A stretch of DNA of 64,000 nucleotides from Sulfurovum sp. (lineage in GTDB: Bacteria; Campylobacterota; Campylobacteria; Campylobacterales; Sulfurovaceae): positions 62,001 through 126,000 of the forward strand of contig JAMOSB010000007.1 in assembly GCA_027068485.1 (NCBI GenBank), given 5' to 3'. Below, in pieces: positions 57,563 through 64,000 of this stretch (position 1 is its first letter; each line of letters opens with the position of its first letter). The position numbers were made by a program, and so were the translations under genes. The notes below the pieces were generated by a model. The model did not search any database. It was given only the letters and a program-made list of their open reading frames with translations, and was not told the origin of the DNA.

Positions 57563-58053
57563 TTGAGCTGACTTGAGATGCCTAGCGTAACATGGTAGAC
57601 GCTGTCACACTGCTGAGCTAGGTGTTGTCCGATGATCCCTGAGTAGTCGACAAAGCGACGTGTACTAGCCTCCATCGGGATGATACCCCCACTCACATCA
57701 TTGAGGACAAAGACGATATCACTCTGACTCTGTGTGAGGTGTGTGATCTCTTGGAGTAGCGACTCGATAGGCTCATCGAGGCGGTTGAGGATGAGCATCG
57801 AGATACAGTCGATGAGGTAGCAGGCGTTGGGTTTGAGTAGTGGGCTAAGGGTGTGTGGCTCCTCTAGGGTATGGAATTGCTGCTTGCGTTGGTGTTGGTG
57901 TTGGGTGATGCGTTGTGCCATCTCCTCATCTCCATAGTGGTTGTCATAGGTGGCGATGTAGTAGGGGGTACGCCCTTGGGCGAGTGTGATGGCGTGTTGT
58001 TCGGCAAGGTGGCTCTTGCCAGACTTCTGCCCTCCATAGTAGAGGATCTTCAT
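57559..58053 (-). CDS. cobU: Adenosylcobinamide kinase/guanylyltransferase
   Basis: Phosphorylates adenosylcobinamide and transfers GMP to it, 164 aa. The P-loop YYGGQKSGKSHLAE is at about residues 5-18, HxxxR-type QHQHQRKQQFHTLEEP follows, and LIDCISMLILN and FVLNDVSGGIIP are the conserved later blocks (usual wording VxNEVGxGIVP). The start and stop overlap cobT and cobD by 4 nt each. Confidence 0.92.
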   Translation of the reverse strand: MKILYYGGQKSGKSHLAEQHAITLAQGRTPYYIATYDNHYGDEEMAQRITQHQHQRKQQFHTLEEPHTLSPLLKPNACYLIDCISMLILNRLDEPIESLLQEITHLTQSQSDIVFVLNDVSGGIIPMEASTRRFVDYSGIIGQHLAQQCDSVYHVTLGISSQLK

Positions 58054-59114
58054 GGGCGTAAAAACTGCTCGACTTGTCGGGTGATCGCCTCTTTGGAGAG
58101 ACCATTGAGCAGACCATACATCAACGCTCCGCCTGCTCCGACACCCTCTTTGGCTTCACCCTCATCATAGAGCTTGAGAGCGGGGTGGTCACTCAGAGCA
58201 AAGTCAAAGTCACTGTAGTAGGCGTTGATAGGGAAGTCAAGGAGTCTAAGGAGTCCTTGGATATCACTCTGGCTATCCTCCGCGACCCACTTGGTGGTAC
58301 ACAGAGCGAGATTGTGGCTCTCTAGCTTGCCCCCCATATAGCGGACGATACTATTGACAAGGAGGAGTAGCCCCGCCATCTGTGTCCCTCCTGCGAGTAC
58401 GATCTTGGTCGACTTGCCACTACTCCCCAAGATAAATCCTGCATTGAAGAGGAGCATATTGTCTGCGACGGCTCCCACACGCTCAAAGAGATCCTCTACC
58501 CCCTCAATACCCTTGAGGGCTTGGGCGATGGTCTGCTCTTTGATAGCGTTGGGGGCTTCACGAAAGGAGCTACTAAACATCGCTTGGGCATCGTAGCCGA
58601 GTGCCTCCACCATCGCAGAGGCGGTAGTGGTACCCGCAGGGACAGACTCCCCCAAGATGATGTACGCATCGGGTGCCTCATACGCCTTACCAAACGCCAC
58701 CCCTTGCTCAAAGAGTCCCAACGCATCGATCTGGGCTCCTCGGTCGATACGCTCACTAGGTGTGATAGCAAAGTCGTGGCAGGTGAAGTAGTCGAGTTTG
58801 GGGGGGGTCGCCATCCCGAGATTGAGTAGCTCAATCGTCCCAAAGGGGCGAAGCAGATGTACCGCACGGGTGAGGAGTGCGGGAGTCGGGACACCCTTGG
58901 GGGTCGTAGCGATATTGTCGATACTGCGTACCTCTCCCGTACAGAGAAACTCACTATCGAGTGTCGGTGTAAGGTGGATAAGCTCTGGGATACCCGCTTG
59001 GGTGATCCCCTCTATCTCAACGGTTTTGGTGGTGCTAAGTGCAAGTAAAAAAGTCGCTCTTTTTCCACGAAGCGACTCCGCAAAATCGATACTACCCTGT
59101 AGTGTTTTGATCAT
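58050..59114 (-). CDS. cobT: Nicotinate-nucleotide-dependent phosphoribosyltransferase CobT (archaeal/cyanobacterial-type)
   Basis: Makes alpha-ribazole phosphate by transferring phosphoribose from NaMN to the lower-ligand base, 354 aa. The ATG at 59114 has GGAGAG close upstream, and a longer frame from 59165 adds non-conserved residues. It matches the longer CobT subgroup (TIGR00303-like) rather than enteric CobT: ILGESVPAGTTTASAMVEALGY and LAGGTQMAGLL. Codons for TPP contain an uninterrupted C8 tract (58800-58807). First gene of the cobT-cobU-cobD-cbiP-cbiB unit. Confidence 0.9.
   Translation of the reverse strand: MIKTLQGSIDFAESLRGKRATFLLALSTTKTVEIEGITQAGIPELIHLTPTLDSEFLCTGEVRSIDNIATTPKGVPTPALLTRAVHLLRPFGTIELLNLGMATPPKLDYFTCHDFAITPSERIDRGAQIDALGLFEQGVAFGKAYEAPDAYIILGESVPAGTTTASAMVEALGYDAQAMFSSSFREAPNAIKEQTIAQALKGIEGVEDLFERVGAVADNMLLFNAGFILGSSGKSTKIVLAGGTQMAGLLLLVNSIVRYMGGKLESHNLALCTTKWVAEDSQSDIQGLLRLLDFPINAYYSDFDFALSDHPALKLYDEGEAKEGVGAGGALMYGLLNGLSKEAITRQVEQFLRP
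58800..58807. repeat. Homopolymeric tract (G8 on plus, C8 in the cobT sense)
   Basis: Eight consecutive G on the plus strand, inside cobT at codons for Thr-Pro-Pro. I saw no longer G/C tract in the window. Slippage here would shift the frame of cobT. Confidence 0.9.
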
Positions 59115-59324
59115 TATCTCTCCCCTTTGTATCATACAGATTTTGTTGAGCAAGAGCATACCCAATCTACCCTTTAGATTCTTTTGTGGGGTGGGTAGCG
59201 TCTGTGCGTTTTGTGTTGTCGGTGTGTGAAATCTACAACTGTTATGATAAGTTTTTTCTCTCAGCTAGATTAGGATGCAACTTGAAACTTTCTAATAGCT
59301 ACTGCCGTACCATTTTTGATTAGC
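59115..59324. other. Non-coding gap between thrB-like gene and cobT
   Basis: This 210-nt region should hold the cobT promoter and leader. I searched by eye for a cobalamin riboswitch (B12 box) on the minus strand and did not find one. No start codon with a convincing frame or tRNA-like fold is visible. TATGAT at about 59129-59134 on the minus strand could be a weak -10 box. Confidence 0.5.
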
Positions 59325-60134
59325 TCATTGGATTTGTTCAGTAACGCTATCCGCTACCCCTCTTAACCGCTCAAGAAGCTCCCCATAGTTTTGTTTGGCT
59401 AGGTAGCGGGTGGTGGTGTAGTAGAGTAGAGCGTAGTGGAGGTAGGGGGTGAAGTGGATGGGGGATAGGGGGGTGCCGTAGCTCTGGAGGAGGGTGTGGA
59501 GTTTGGGGCGGTGCAGTCTGCTTCCCTCAAAGCACCATGAGGAGGCGACAACGGCGAGGTCAAAGAGGAAATCCCCCTCACACGCCCCACTGAAGTCATA
59601 GACCCCACTGAGTCTACCCTCTTGAAACTTGGCATTGTCTACAAAGAGATCACCGTGGATGATCCCGTCGTTGTGGAGGGTGATGTCGAGATGCTCCCAT
59701 GCGTGGAGGAGTGGGGGGTAGTGGCTCTGCTTGATGAGTCTGTGGAGTCGATCTCTCCCAAAGCGTGGAGGGGTGGTGGAGGAGATCCCTTGGGTCTTGG
59801 TGTGCATCTGTTGCAAAAACTGCCCGATCTGCCTGATCTGCCCAAGGGTCGGGTGGTAGGGACTCTCCCCTGCTATCTGCGTATAGATGCCACAGAGCTG
59901 TCCTGCTATCTCAAAACTACTCTCTAGCTGAGGGACAGGGAGCGGGTGGAGGTGTCGTAGGAGGGACTGCTCTTGGGCAAGTGCCTCAGGGGAGTTAGAC
60001 TCAAAGCACTTGAGTACCCATCGCTCACCAAGGAGATAGACCGTATCACTCACCCCATCGGTGGTGGGGATAAGGGGGTAGTGGCGGTAGGTGGGGGGGA
60101 GTTGTGTGGCGTGGAGTGGACGCTTGATACCCAT
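59325..60134 (-). CDS. APH-fold kinase, probable homoserine kinase (ThrB type II)
   Basis: A 269-aa aminoglycoside-phosphotransferase-fold small-molecule kinase. The catalytic loop IIHGDLFVDNAKF (about residues 158-170) and the metal-binding segment GVYDFSGACEGDFLFDLAV match the APH-type homoserine kinase pattern, where the second block usually reads GVIDF..A..G...DLA. The N-terminal lobe Lys is in RWVLKCF. If so, it phosphorylates homoserine for threonine synthesis. Another APH substrate is possible. A C7 tract lies in codons near LPPT. kdsB ends 7 nt upstream. Confidence 0.7.
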   Translation of the reverse strand: MGIKRPLHATQLPPTYRHYPLIPTTDGVSDTVYLLGERWVLKCFESNSPEALAQEQSLLRHLHPLPVPQLESSFEIAGQLCGIYTQIAGESPYHPTLGQIRQIGQFLQQMHTKTQGISSTTPPRFGRDRLHRLIKQSHYPPLLHAWEHLDITLHNDGIIHGDLFVDNAKFQEGRLSGVYDFSGACEGDFLFDLAVVASSWCFEGSRLHRPKLHTLLQSYGTPLSPIHFTPYLHYALLYYTTTRYLAKQNYGELLERLRGVADSVTEQIQ

Positions 60135-60141
60135 CGTGGGC

Positions 60142-60861
60142 TTAGAGTCGGTGGTGCTTCAAGGCACGCTCAAGATCCTCTTGGGTGTCGATCCCGAAGC
60201 TCTCGGTGGCAACCTCACACATCGCAACCCTATAGCCGTGGTAGAGGGCACGGAGCTGTTCGAGCTTCTCGATCGATTCGAGTGGGGCAGGGGGGAGGCT
60301 ACAGAAGAGGCGTAGGGAAGCGACGGTGAAACCATAGATCCCTAGATGTCCCTTGTAGTCATCGAAGTGGTGATCTCTGGGGTAGGGGAGTTTGGAGCGT
60401 GAGAAGTAGAGGGCGTGATCTTTACTATCGGTGACGACTTTGACGATATTGGGATCATCGGCGTAGGGGTTGGAGATGGCTTTGTAGCAGGAGTTCATCA
60501 TGATGGAGGGGTTGGTTTGATTGCGTTGGGTGAGGGTGTAGATCGCCTCGACCACCTCCACCTCGATAAAGGGTTCATCGCCTTGGACATTGATGATGAT
60601 CTCCTCATCGGCTAGTCCGAGTTGCTCGACTGCTTCATAGATACGATCGGTACCGCTCTGGTGTGTGGAGGCGGTCATGACAGCATCGATATTGTAGGTG
60701 TTGGCGATCTCTATGACCTCTTGGGAGTCGGTGGCGATGACGACACGGTCGATACTTGCGACTGCCATAGCGGTGCGTACCACCATAGGCACCCCGCCAA
60801 TATCAGCTAAGACTTTGTTGGGAAAACGGCTCGATCCGATGCGTGCAGGGATGATAATCAT
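60142..60861 (-). CDS. kdsB: 3-deoxy-manno-octulosonate cytidylyltransferase
   Basis: Activates Kdo as CMP-Kdo for the inner core of LPS, 239 aa. MIIIPARIGSSRFPNK at the N-terminus binds CTP, VIIATDSQEV and INVQGDEPFIE supply the metal-binding Asp, and HLGIYGFTVASL is typical of KdsB. It is first in a two-gene unit with the APH-fold kinase and is divergent from hemH. Confidence 0.96.
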   Translation of the reverse strand: MIIIPARIGSSRFPNKVLADIGGVPMVVRTAMAVASIDRVVIATDSQEVIEIANTYNIDAVMTASTHQSGTDRIYEAVEQLGLADEEIIINVQGDEPFIEVEVVEAIYTLTQRNQTNPSIMMNSCYKAISNPYADDPNIVKVVTDSKDHALYFSRSKLPYPRDHHFDDYKGHLGIYGFTVASLRLFCSLPPAPLESIEKLEQLRALYHGYRVAMCEVATESFGIDTQEDLERALKHHRL

Positions 60862-60891
60862 AGGGCAACCTTTTGGGTGTGATATAGAGGA

Positions 60892-60897
60892 ATTTTA
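60892..60897 (-). promoter_or_regulatory. Putative kdsB promoter -10 box
   Basis: TAAAAT on the minus strand, 30 nt before the kdsB start, in the 79-nt divergent gap with hemH. Confidence 0.45.
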
Positions 60898-60909
60898 CAC
60901 TCTCTATGC

Positions 60910-60915
60910 TAAAAT
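60910..60915 (+). promoter_or_regulatory. Putative hemH promoter -10 box
   Basis: TAAAAT 25 nt before the hemH ATG, only 12 nt from the opposing kdsB box. The two promoters would be back to back and could interfere with each other. Confidence 0.45.
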
Positions 60916-60940
60916 AGCAACCCTAAAGAAGGGGGTACCT

Positions 60941-61885
60941 ATGCAAAAGAGCAAAAAAGCACTACTACTACTCAATATGGGTGGACCAAACAATATCGCA
61001 GAGGTGGAGCTCTTCTTGCGTAATATGTTTGCAGATAGACATATCTTGACGATGCACCCCTATCTGCGTCGCTTTGTCGCTACTATCATCATCTCAAAAC
61101 GCCTCGAAGATGTCAAAGCCAACTACCAACTCCTCGGAGGCAAATCCCCCCTCCCTCAGCTCACTGAGGAGCTGATCGCCAAGCTTAAACCCCATCTGGA
61201 TATGCCTATCTACCCTGCGATGCGGTATGTGCCACCCTTTGCCAATGAGGCACTTGAGGCGTGTCGTAGAGAGGGGGTAGAGGAGCTGATACTCTTCCCG
61301 ATGTATCCACAGTACTCCACGACGACGACCCTCTCCTCTGTAGAGGATATAGAGCAGTGGTGTGAGCAGATGGACTACCACCCTAAGCGTACCCTTATTG
61401 ACCCCTACTATGATGCCTATGGCTATATCGAAGCCTCTTGTGAGCAGATTATCAAGGCGATGGAGGGGGAGGATACCCAGAGCTACGACCTACTCCTCTC
61501 TGCCCATGGACTCCCGATGAGTATCATCAAGGCGGGTGATCCCTACCAGAATCAAGTCGAAGCCAACGCCTCCGCGATCAAGATCTATCTCCATGAGCGT
61601 GGGGTGAAGTTTCACGATATCAAGTTGGTCTATCAGTCCAAGGTCGGCTCCTCTGCGTGGCTAGAACCCAACCTTGTCGATGTCCTACGCAACCCTACCC
61701 ACCGCAAGGTACTCCTCTATCCACTCGCCTTCACCCTTGACAACTCTGAGACGGTGTTTGAGCTAGAGATAGAGCATCGAGAGATCGCCCAGAAGATCAA
61801 GTATGAGAGCTACCGTGTCGCATCGTGTCTGAATGCCAGTGAGAAGTTTGTCGACTTTATCGTGGAGCGTGTGCGTGAAGCGTGA
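60941..61885 (+). CDS. hemH: Ferrochelatase
   Basis: Inserts Fe2+ into protoporphyrin IX to form haem, 314 aa. The ATG at 60941 has AAGGGGG upstream, and a longer frame reaching into kdsB is a shadow. LLLNMGGPNNIAEVELFLRNMF at the start, RYVPPF..EAL, LFPMYPQYS, the catalytic His in LLSAHGLPMSI and the Glu in LAFTLDNSETVFEL are as in HemH. It is probably membrane-associated. Confidence 0.96.
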   Translation: MQKSKKALLLLNMGGPNNIAEVELFLRNMFADRHILTMHPYLRRFVATIIISKRLEDVKANYQLLGGKSPLPQLTEELIAKLKPHLDMPIYPAMRYVPPFANEALEACRREGVEELILFPMYPQYSTTTTLSSVEDIEQWCEQMDYHPKRTLIDPYYDAYGYIEASCEQIIKAMEGEDTQSYDLLLSAHGLPMSIIKAGDPYQNQVEANASAIKIYLHERGVKFHDIKLVYQSKVGSSAWLEPNLVDVLRNPTHRKVLLYPLAFTLDNSETVFELEIEHREIAQKIKYESYRVASCLNASEKFVDFIVERVREA

Positions 61886-62231
61886 TCTCACTTCTCTCTG
61901 GAGGCTAGGGTTTTGGGTGGCACTTGTTGTGAGCTACACCCTCGCCCTTCTCCCCCAAGAGATGGCACCACAGATCGGGAGACTCTCGGACAAGACCATA
62001 CACTTCTACGCCTTTGGAGTCTTGACACTTCTACTCTGGTTTGCCTATCGTCTCCGCTATAGAGTGGTGGCGGTGTGGCTCTTGGGTTATGCGGTGCTGA
62101 TAGAACTCTCTCAGTACTTCACCGCCAACCGTAGTGCGGAGGTACTGGATGTGGTAGCCGATGTGATAGGGATAGGGATGGGTGTGGCGGTGCTTCGCAT
62201 TGTTGGGCAGATTGGGGGGCGTGATGGTTGA
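61875..62231 (+). CDS. VanZ-like family membrane protein
   Basis: A 118-aa protein with about three to four transmembrane helices. DKTIHFYAFGVLTLLLW, ELSQYF...R and EVLDVVADVIGIGMGV follow the VanZ-like pattern (DK..H, E..Q, D...N..G). The best start is the GTG at 61875, within the end of hemH (11-nt overlap). Upstream ATG readings overlap hemH much further. VanZ-like proteins are of uncertain function. The name comes from a teicoplanin-resistance gene and does not imply resistance here. Confidence 0.75.
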   Translation: MKRDLTSLWRLGFWVALVVSYTLALLPQEMAPQIGRLSDKTIHFYAFGVLTLLLWFAYRLRYRVVAVWLLGYAVLIELSQYFTANRSAEVLDVVADVIGIGMGVAVLRIVGQIGGRDG

Positions 62232-62790
62232 GATCGCTGAGGCGTGTGTCGCCACTACGGAGGTCAAACGATCGAAGTTTATCGCTCACCTTGTCCCTAT
62301 CGATGCCTACAAAGGACTCCAAGATCAGCTCAAAGCCCAACACCCCAAAGCCCGCCATGTCGTCTATGCGTTGCGGTATCTCAACACCTACGATCAGATC
62401 GTAGAGAATAGCTCCGATGATGCTGAACCCAAAGGGTGTGCAGGACTCCCCGCACTCAATGTCCTCAGAGGGGAGGAGCTGATCAACTGTGCGGTGCTAA
62501 TCGTACGGTACTTTGGAGGGATCAAGCTAGGGACAGGGGGGATGGTACGAGCCTACGCCAAATCCACCCAAGCCGTCATCGCCCAAGCCAAACTCCTCTC
62601 CTATGAGAAGCAAACCACCCACACCTTTGAGAGTAGCTACCGCGAGGTCAACAAAATCCTCCACCGCCTCAAACAACTCGACCTCACCCACTACGAACGA
62701 GAGTTTGGCACCCACGGTGTCACTTGGCACCTTAAAGGAAGCGAGCGTGCGATAGAGGCATTTGGTGAGGATTACCCTACCAAGGTATAA
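62224..62790 (+). CDS. IMPACT/YigZ family protein
   Basis: A 188-aa protein of the YigZ/IMPACT (UPF0029) family. KRSKFIAHLVPI near residue 15, HVVYALRY, SSDDAEPKGCAGLPAL and VIVRYFGGIKLGTGGMVRAY are the family's conserved blocks, and a C-terminal ferredoxin-like domain follows. Eukaryotic IMPACT regulates GCN2. The bacterial role, probably linked to translation or RNA, is unclear. It overlaps the VanZ-like gene by 8 nt. Confidence 0.88.
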   Translation: MVEIAEACVATTEVKRSKFIAHLVPIDAYKGLQDQLKAQHPKARHVVYALRYLNTYDQIVENSSDDAEPKGCAGLPALNVLRGEELINCAVLIVRYFGGIKLGTGGMVRAYAKSTQAVIAQAKLLSYEKQTTHTFESSYREVNKILHRLKQLDLTHYEREFGTHGVTWHLKGSERAIEAFGEDYPTKV

Positions 62791-62963
62791 CGGTTAAATG
62801 ACCGCTAGGATACTTATTCTACAAGAGCTTATGAGAATGTTTTGATTGGGGATAATCTGAGCTTTGCCAATGCACGGTTTGCTTAGATGGTTTTTTTAGG
62901 AGTTGAAAGTTCAGCTTAGCTCTGTTGTACTAGTGGGTTGAATTTAGGAGGATAGAATAGAAG
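62791..62963. other. Non-coding gap between yigZ and the CAT-anticodon tRNA
   Basis: This 173-nt convergent gap contains a small inverted repeat (CGGT...ACCG) right after the yigZ stop and an AT-rich middle. I see no open frame with a ribosome site, and no strong terminator with a T-run. Confidence 0.5.
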
Positions 62964-63040
62964 TGGTGGGTCCTCGGGGACTCGAACCCCGGACCACTCG
63001 GTTATGAGCCGAGTGCTCTAACCAGCTGAGCTAAAGACCC
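62964..63040 (-). tRNA. tRNA with CAT anticodon (Ile2 or elongator Met)
   Basis: A 77-nt cloverleaf with encoded CCA on the minus strand. The acceptor GGGTCTT pairs with AGGACCC (one G-U), the anticodon stem CTCGG/CCGAG closes loop CTCATAA (anticodon CAT), and the T-arm is CGGGGTTCGAGTCCCCG. It is not the initiator, because the first base pair is G-C. The D-arm and TTTAGCTCAG resemble the lysidine-modified tRNA-Ile2 of other bacteria as much as elongator Met, so the amino acid is left open. It lies 17 nt downstream of rodA. Confidence 0.93.
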
Positions 63041-63057
63041 ATCTTTAAGAGTGCTGA

Positions 63058-64000
63058 TTACTCTTTCGAAATCATGGTTAGTTTCGAGTCAGAATTATAT
63101 CGACCATAATCTTTGAAAGCGATTAAATTTTGTAAAATACCGAAGATGACAGCAAAGATAATAAATGATGTCCCCCCATGACTAAACATCGGTAGTGGAA
63201 GCCCCACCACGGGAGCAAGACCGATGATCATATAGATATTGACTCCCATATAGACAAAGAGTAAAAACGCCAAGCCAGAGGAGAAGGCTTTGATGAGATA
63301 GTCTGTGGCGTACTTGGCGGAGATATAGAGGAGGTTGAAGATGAGGAGGATATAGAGGGTGATGACCCCCACCATCCCCTTAAATCCAAATCGCTCTCCA
63401 AGATAGGCGAAGATGAAGTCTGTGGAGGCGACGGGTAGGAAGTTGAGTTGGGTCTGGGTGGCATCGTGTTTGCTTTTGCCCTCTAGCCCACCAGAACCAA
63501 TGGCGATAAGGGCTTGTTGGACTTGGTAACTGGGTTTGTTGAGGGCATCTTGGATACGGACTTTTTGGTAGGGTTTGAGTCCATACTCATAGAGTAGAGG
63601 GGCTCCTGCTCCTGCGAGAAGGGAGAGGGTGAGCCAGATCTTCCAGTTGATCCCTACGATAAACAGTACACCATATCCCGCGATGAGTAGCACCAGTGCG
63701 GTACCTAGGTCAGGCTCTTTGGCGATGATGATAAAGGGGATGATAATCACCACCGAGAGCTTGATAAAGCTCCAGAGATTGTAGCCTTTGGGTGGGGGTG
63801 GGTTTTGGTGGATGAGATGTCCTAGCATCATAATGACGGCGACCTTGATAAACTCTGAGGGCTGTATGGTGATACCGATCCCTGGTATCTCTATCCAGCG
63901 TTGAGCTCCTAAGATCGTCTTGCCGACAAACTCTACTGCGATGAGTAGGGTGAGATTGGCGAGGTAGAAGATCGGGACAAACCACCAGATGATAATCCGC
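63058..64000 (-). CDS. rodA: Rod-shape-determining protein RodA (N-terminus off the right edge)
   Basis: SEDS-family peptidoglycan glycosyltransferase that elongates the lateral wall together with PBP2. The frame runs open to position 64000, so the start lies to the right. About 313 C-terminal codons are present, with at least seven membrane helices. GAQRWIEIPGIGITIQPSEF is split just before an internal ATG at 63831 and must belong to this gene. KEPDLGTALVLL and the C-terminal VVGLPLPMFSHGGTSF are RodA/FtsW signatures, here closer to RodA. The catalytic Asp is in EPDLGTA. Confidence 0.95.
   Translation of the reverse strand, partial: RIIIWWFVPIFYLANLTLLIAVEFVGKTILGAQRWIEIPGIGITIQPSEFIKVAVIMMLGHLIHQNPPPPKGYNLWSFIKLSVVIIIPFIIIAKEPDLGTALVLLIAGYGVLFIVGINWKIWLTLSLLAGAGAPLLYEYGLKPYQKVRIQDALNKPSYQVQQALIAIGSGGLEGKSKHDATQTQLNFLPVASTDFIFAYLGERFGFKGMVGVITLYILLIFNLLYISAKYATDYLIKAFSSGLAFLLFVYMGVNIYMIIGLAPVVGLPLPMFSHGGTSFIIFAVIFGILQNLIAFKDYGRYNSDSKLTMISKE

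Noticed and set aside
59115-59324. Possible cobalamin riboswitch before cobT
   Set aside because: Searched on the minus strand for the B12 box and its conserved helices. Nothing convincing was seen by eye. A covariance-model search (Rfam cobalamin) would settle it.
59325-60134. Aminoglycoside resistance phosphotransferase
   Set aside because: The APH fold is shared with homoserine kinase and others, and motif wording and chromosomal context favour a metabolic kinase.
60698-60940. N-terminal extension of hemH over kdsB
   Set aside because: It is a shadow frame opposite kdsB. The true start at 60941 has a ribosome site and begins the conserved domain.
61875-62231. Glycopeptide resistance gene
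   Set aside because: The VanZ-like fold is widespread with no link to resistance, and no vanA/H/X genes are present.

Overview
The window is chromosomal DNA from a member of the Campylobacterota (former Epsilonproteobacteria). The closest fit by gene content is a free-living sulfur-oxidiser-type lineage (Sulfurovum/Sulfurimonas-like), but the sequence alone does not fix the genus. The evidence is the block rpmH-rnpA-yidC-jag-mnmE, the cluster ppiD-ftsA-ftsZ, carboxynorspermidine decarboxylase (nspC), an all-alpha dimeric dUTPase, the archaeal/cyanobacterial-type CobT, an APH-type homoserine kinase, and promoters with a strong TATAAT or TAAAAT -10 box and a weak -35. Genes are tightly packed. 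Many overlap by 4-16 nt, and no stretch over 300 nt lacks a gene.

Layout. 1-3732 (minus): ppiD-ftsA-ftsZ, with ftsZ cut by the left edge. 3837-5704: bioA facing a methyltransferase. 5746-9360 (minus): small hypothetical, DUF1456, YceI, DUF302 lipoprotein, ychF and a peptidoglycan amidase. 9375-15088 (minus): pepA, trpB, apt, rpiB, lepB, folD. 15154-18982: cytochrome c, cold-shock protein, ABC-F ATPase, yebC, thioredoxin-like protein. 19104-25121 (plus): gyrA-asd-yqhA-hemE-radical SAM. 25183-25363: two identical tRNA-Asn genes behind a consensus promoter. 25408-26553: nspC. 26663-31039: rpmH-rnpA-yidC-jag-mnmE. 31106-37632: lipoprotein, dut, secreted DUF945-like protein, purL, purH. 37806-43094: an uncharacterised membrane protein followed by wecB-wecC-ugd and a UDP-uronate epimerase. 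43166-48501: trpD, tsaE, lptB, atpB, a small membrane protein, a TenI/ThiE-like protein, gatB. 48520-50762: a voltage-sensor-type K+ channel with an RCK domain and a stand-alone TrkA-like RCK protein. 50763-59114 (minus): argH, then msrB, a Cys-rich protein, cobC, cobS, cbiB, cbiP, cobD, cobU, cobT. 59325-62790: thrB-like kinase, kdsB, hemH, VanZ-like protein, YigZ. 62964-64000 (minus): a CAU-anticodon tRNA and rodA, cut by the right edge.

How the genes work together. Most are housekeeping: division and wall growth (ftsZ, ftsA, rodA, amidase), envelope assembly (lepB, yidC, lptB, kdsB), translation and RNA processing (rpmH, rnpA, mnmE, tsaE, gatB), and purine, folate, haem, tryptophan and aspartate-family synthesis. 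Two blocks are functional modules. One is the late cobamide pathway (activation of the lower ligand, nucleotide-loop assembly and amidation), without corrin-ring genes here. The other is a four-gene cassette for the activated uronic acids UDP-ManNAcA, UDP-GlcA and UDP-GalA, without glycosyltransferases here.

No mobile element, CRISPR array, rRNA operon or defence island is visible. I found no clearly new multi-gene system. The best leads are the membrane protein with conserved acidic and histidine residues at 37806-38498, an rnpA gene whose conserved N-terminus lies upstream of any ATG, GTG or TTG, structured leaders ahead of csp and rpmH, and the make-up of the cobamide locus.
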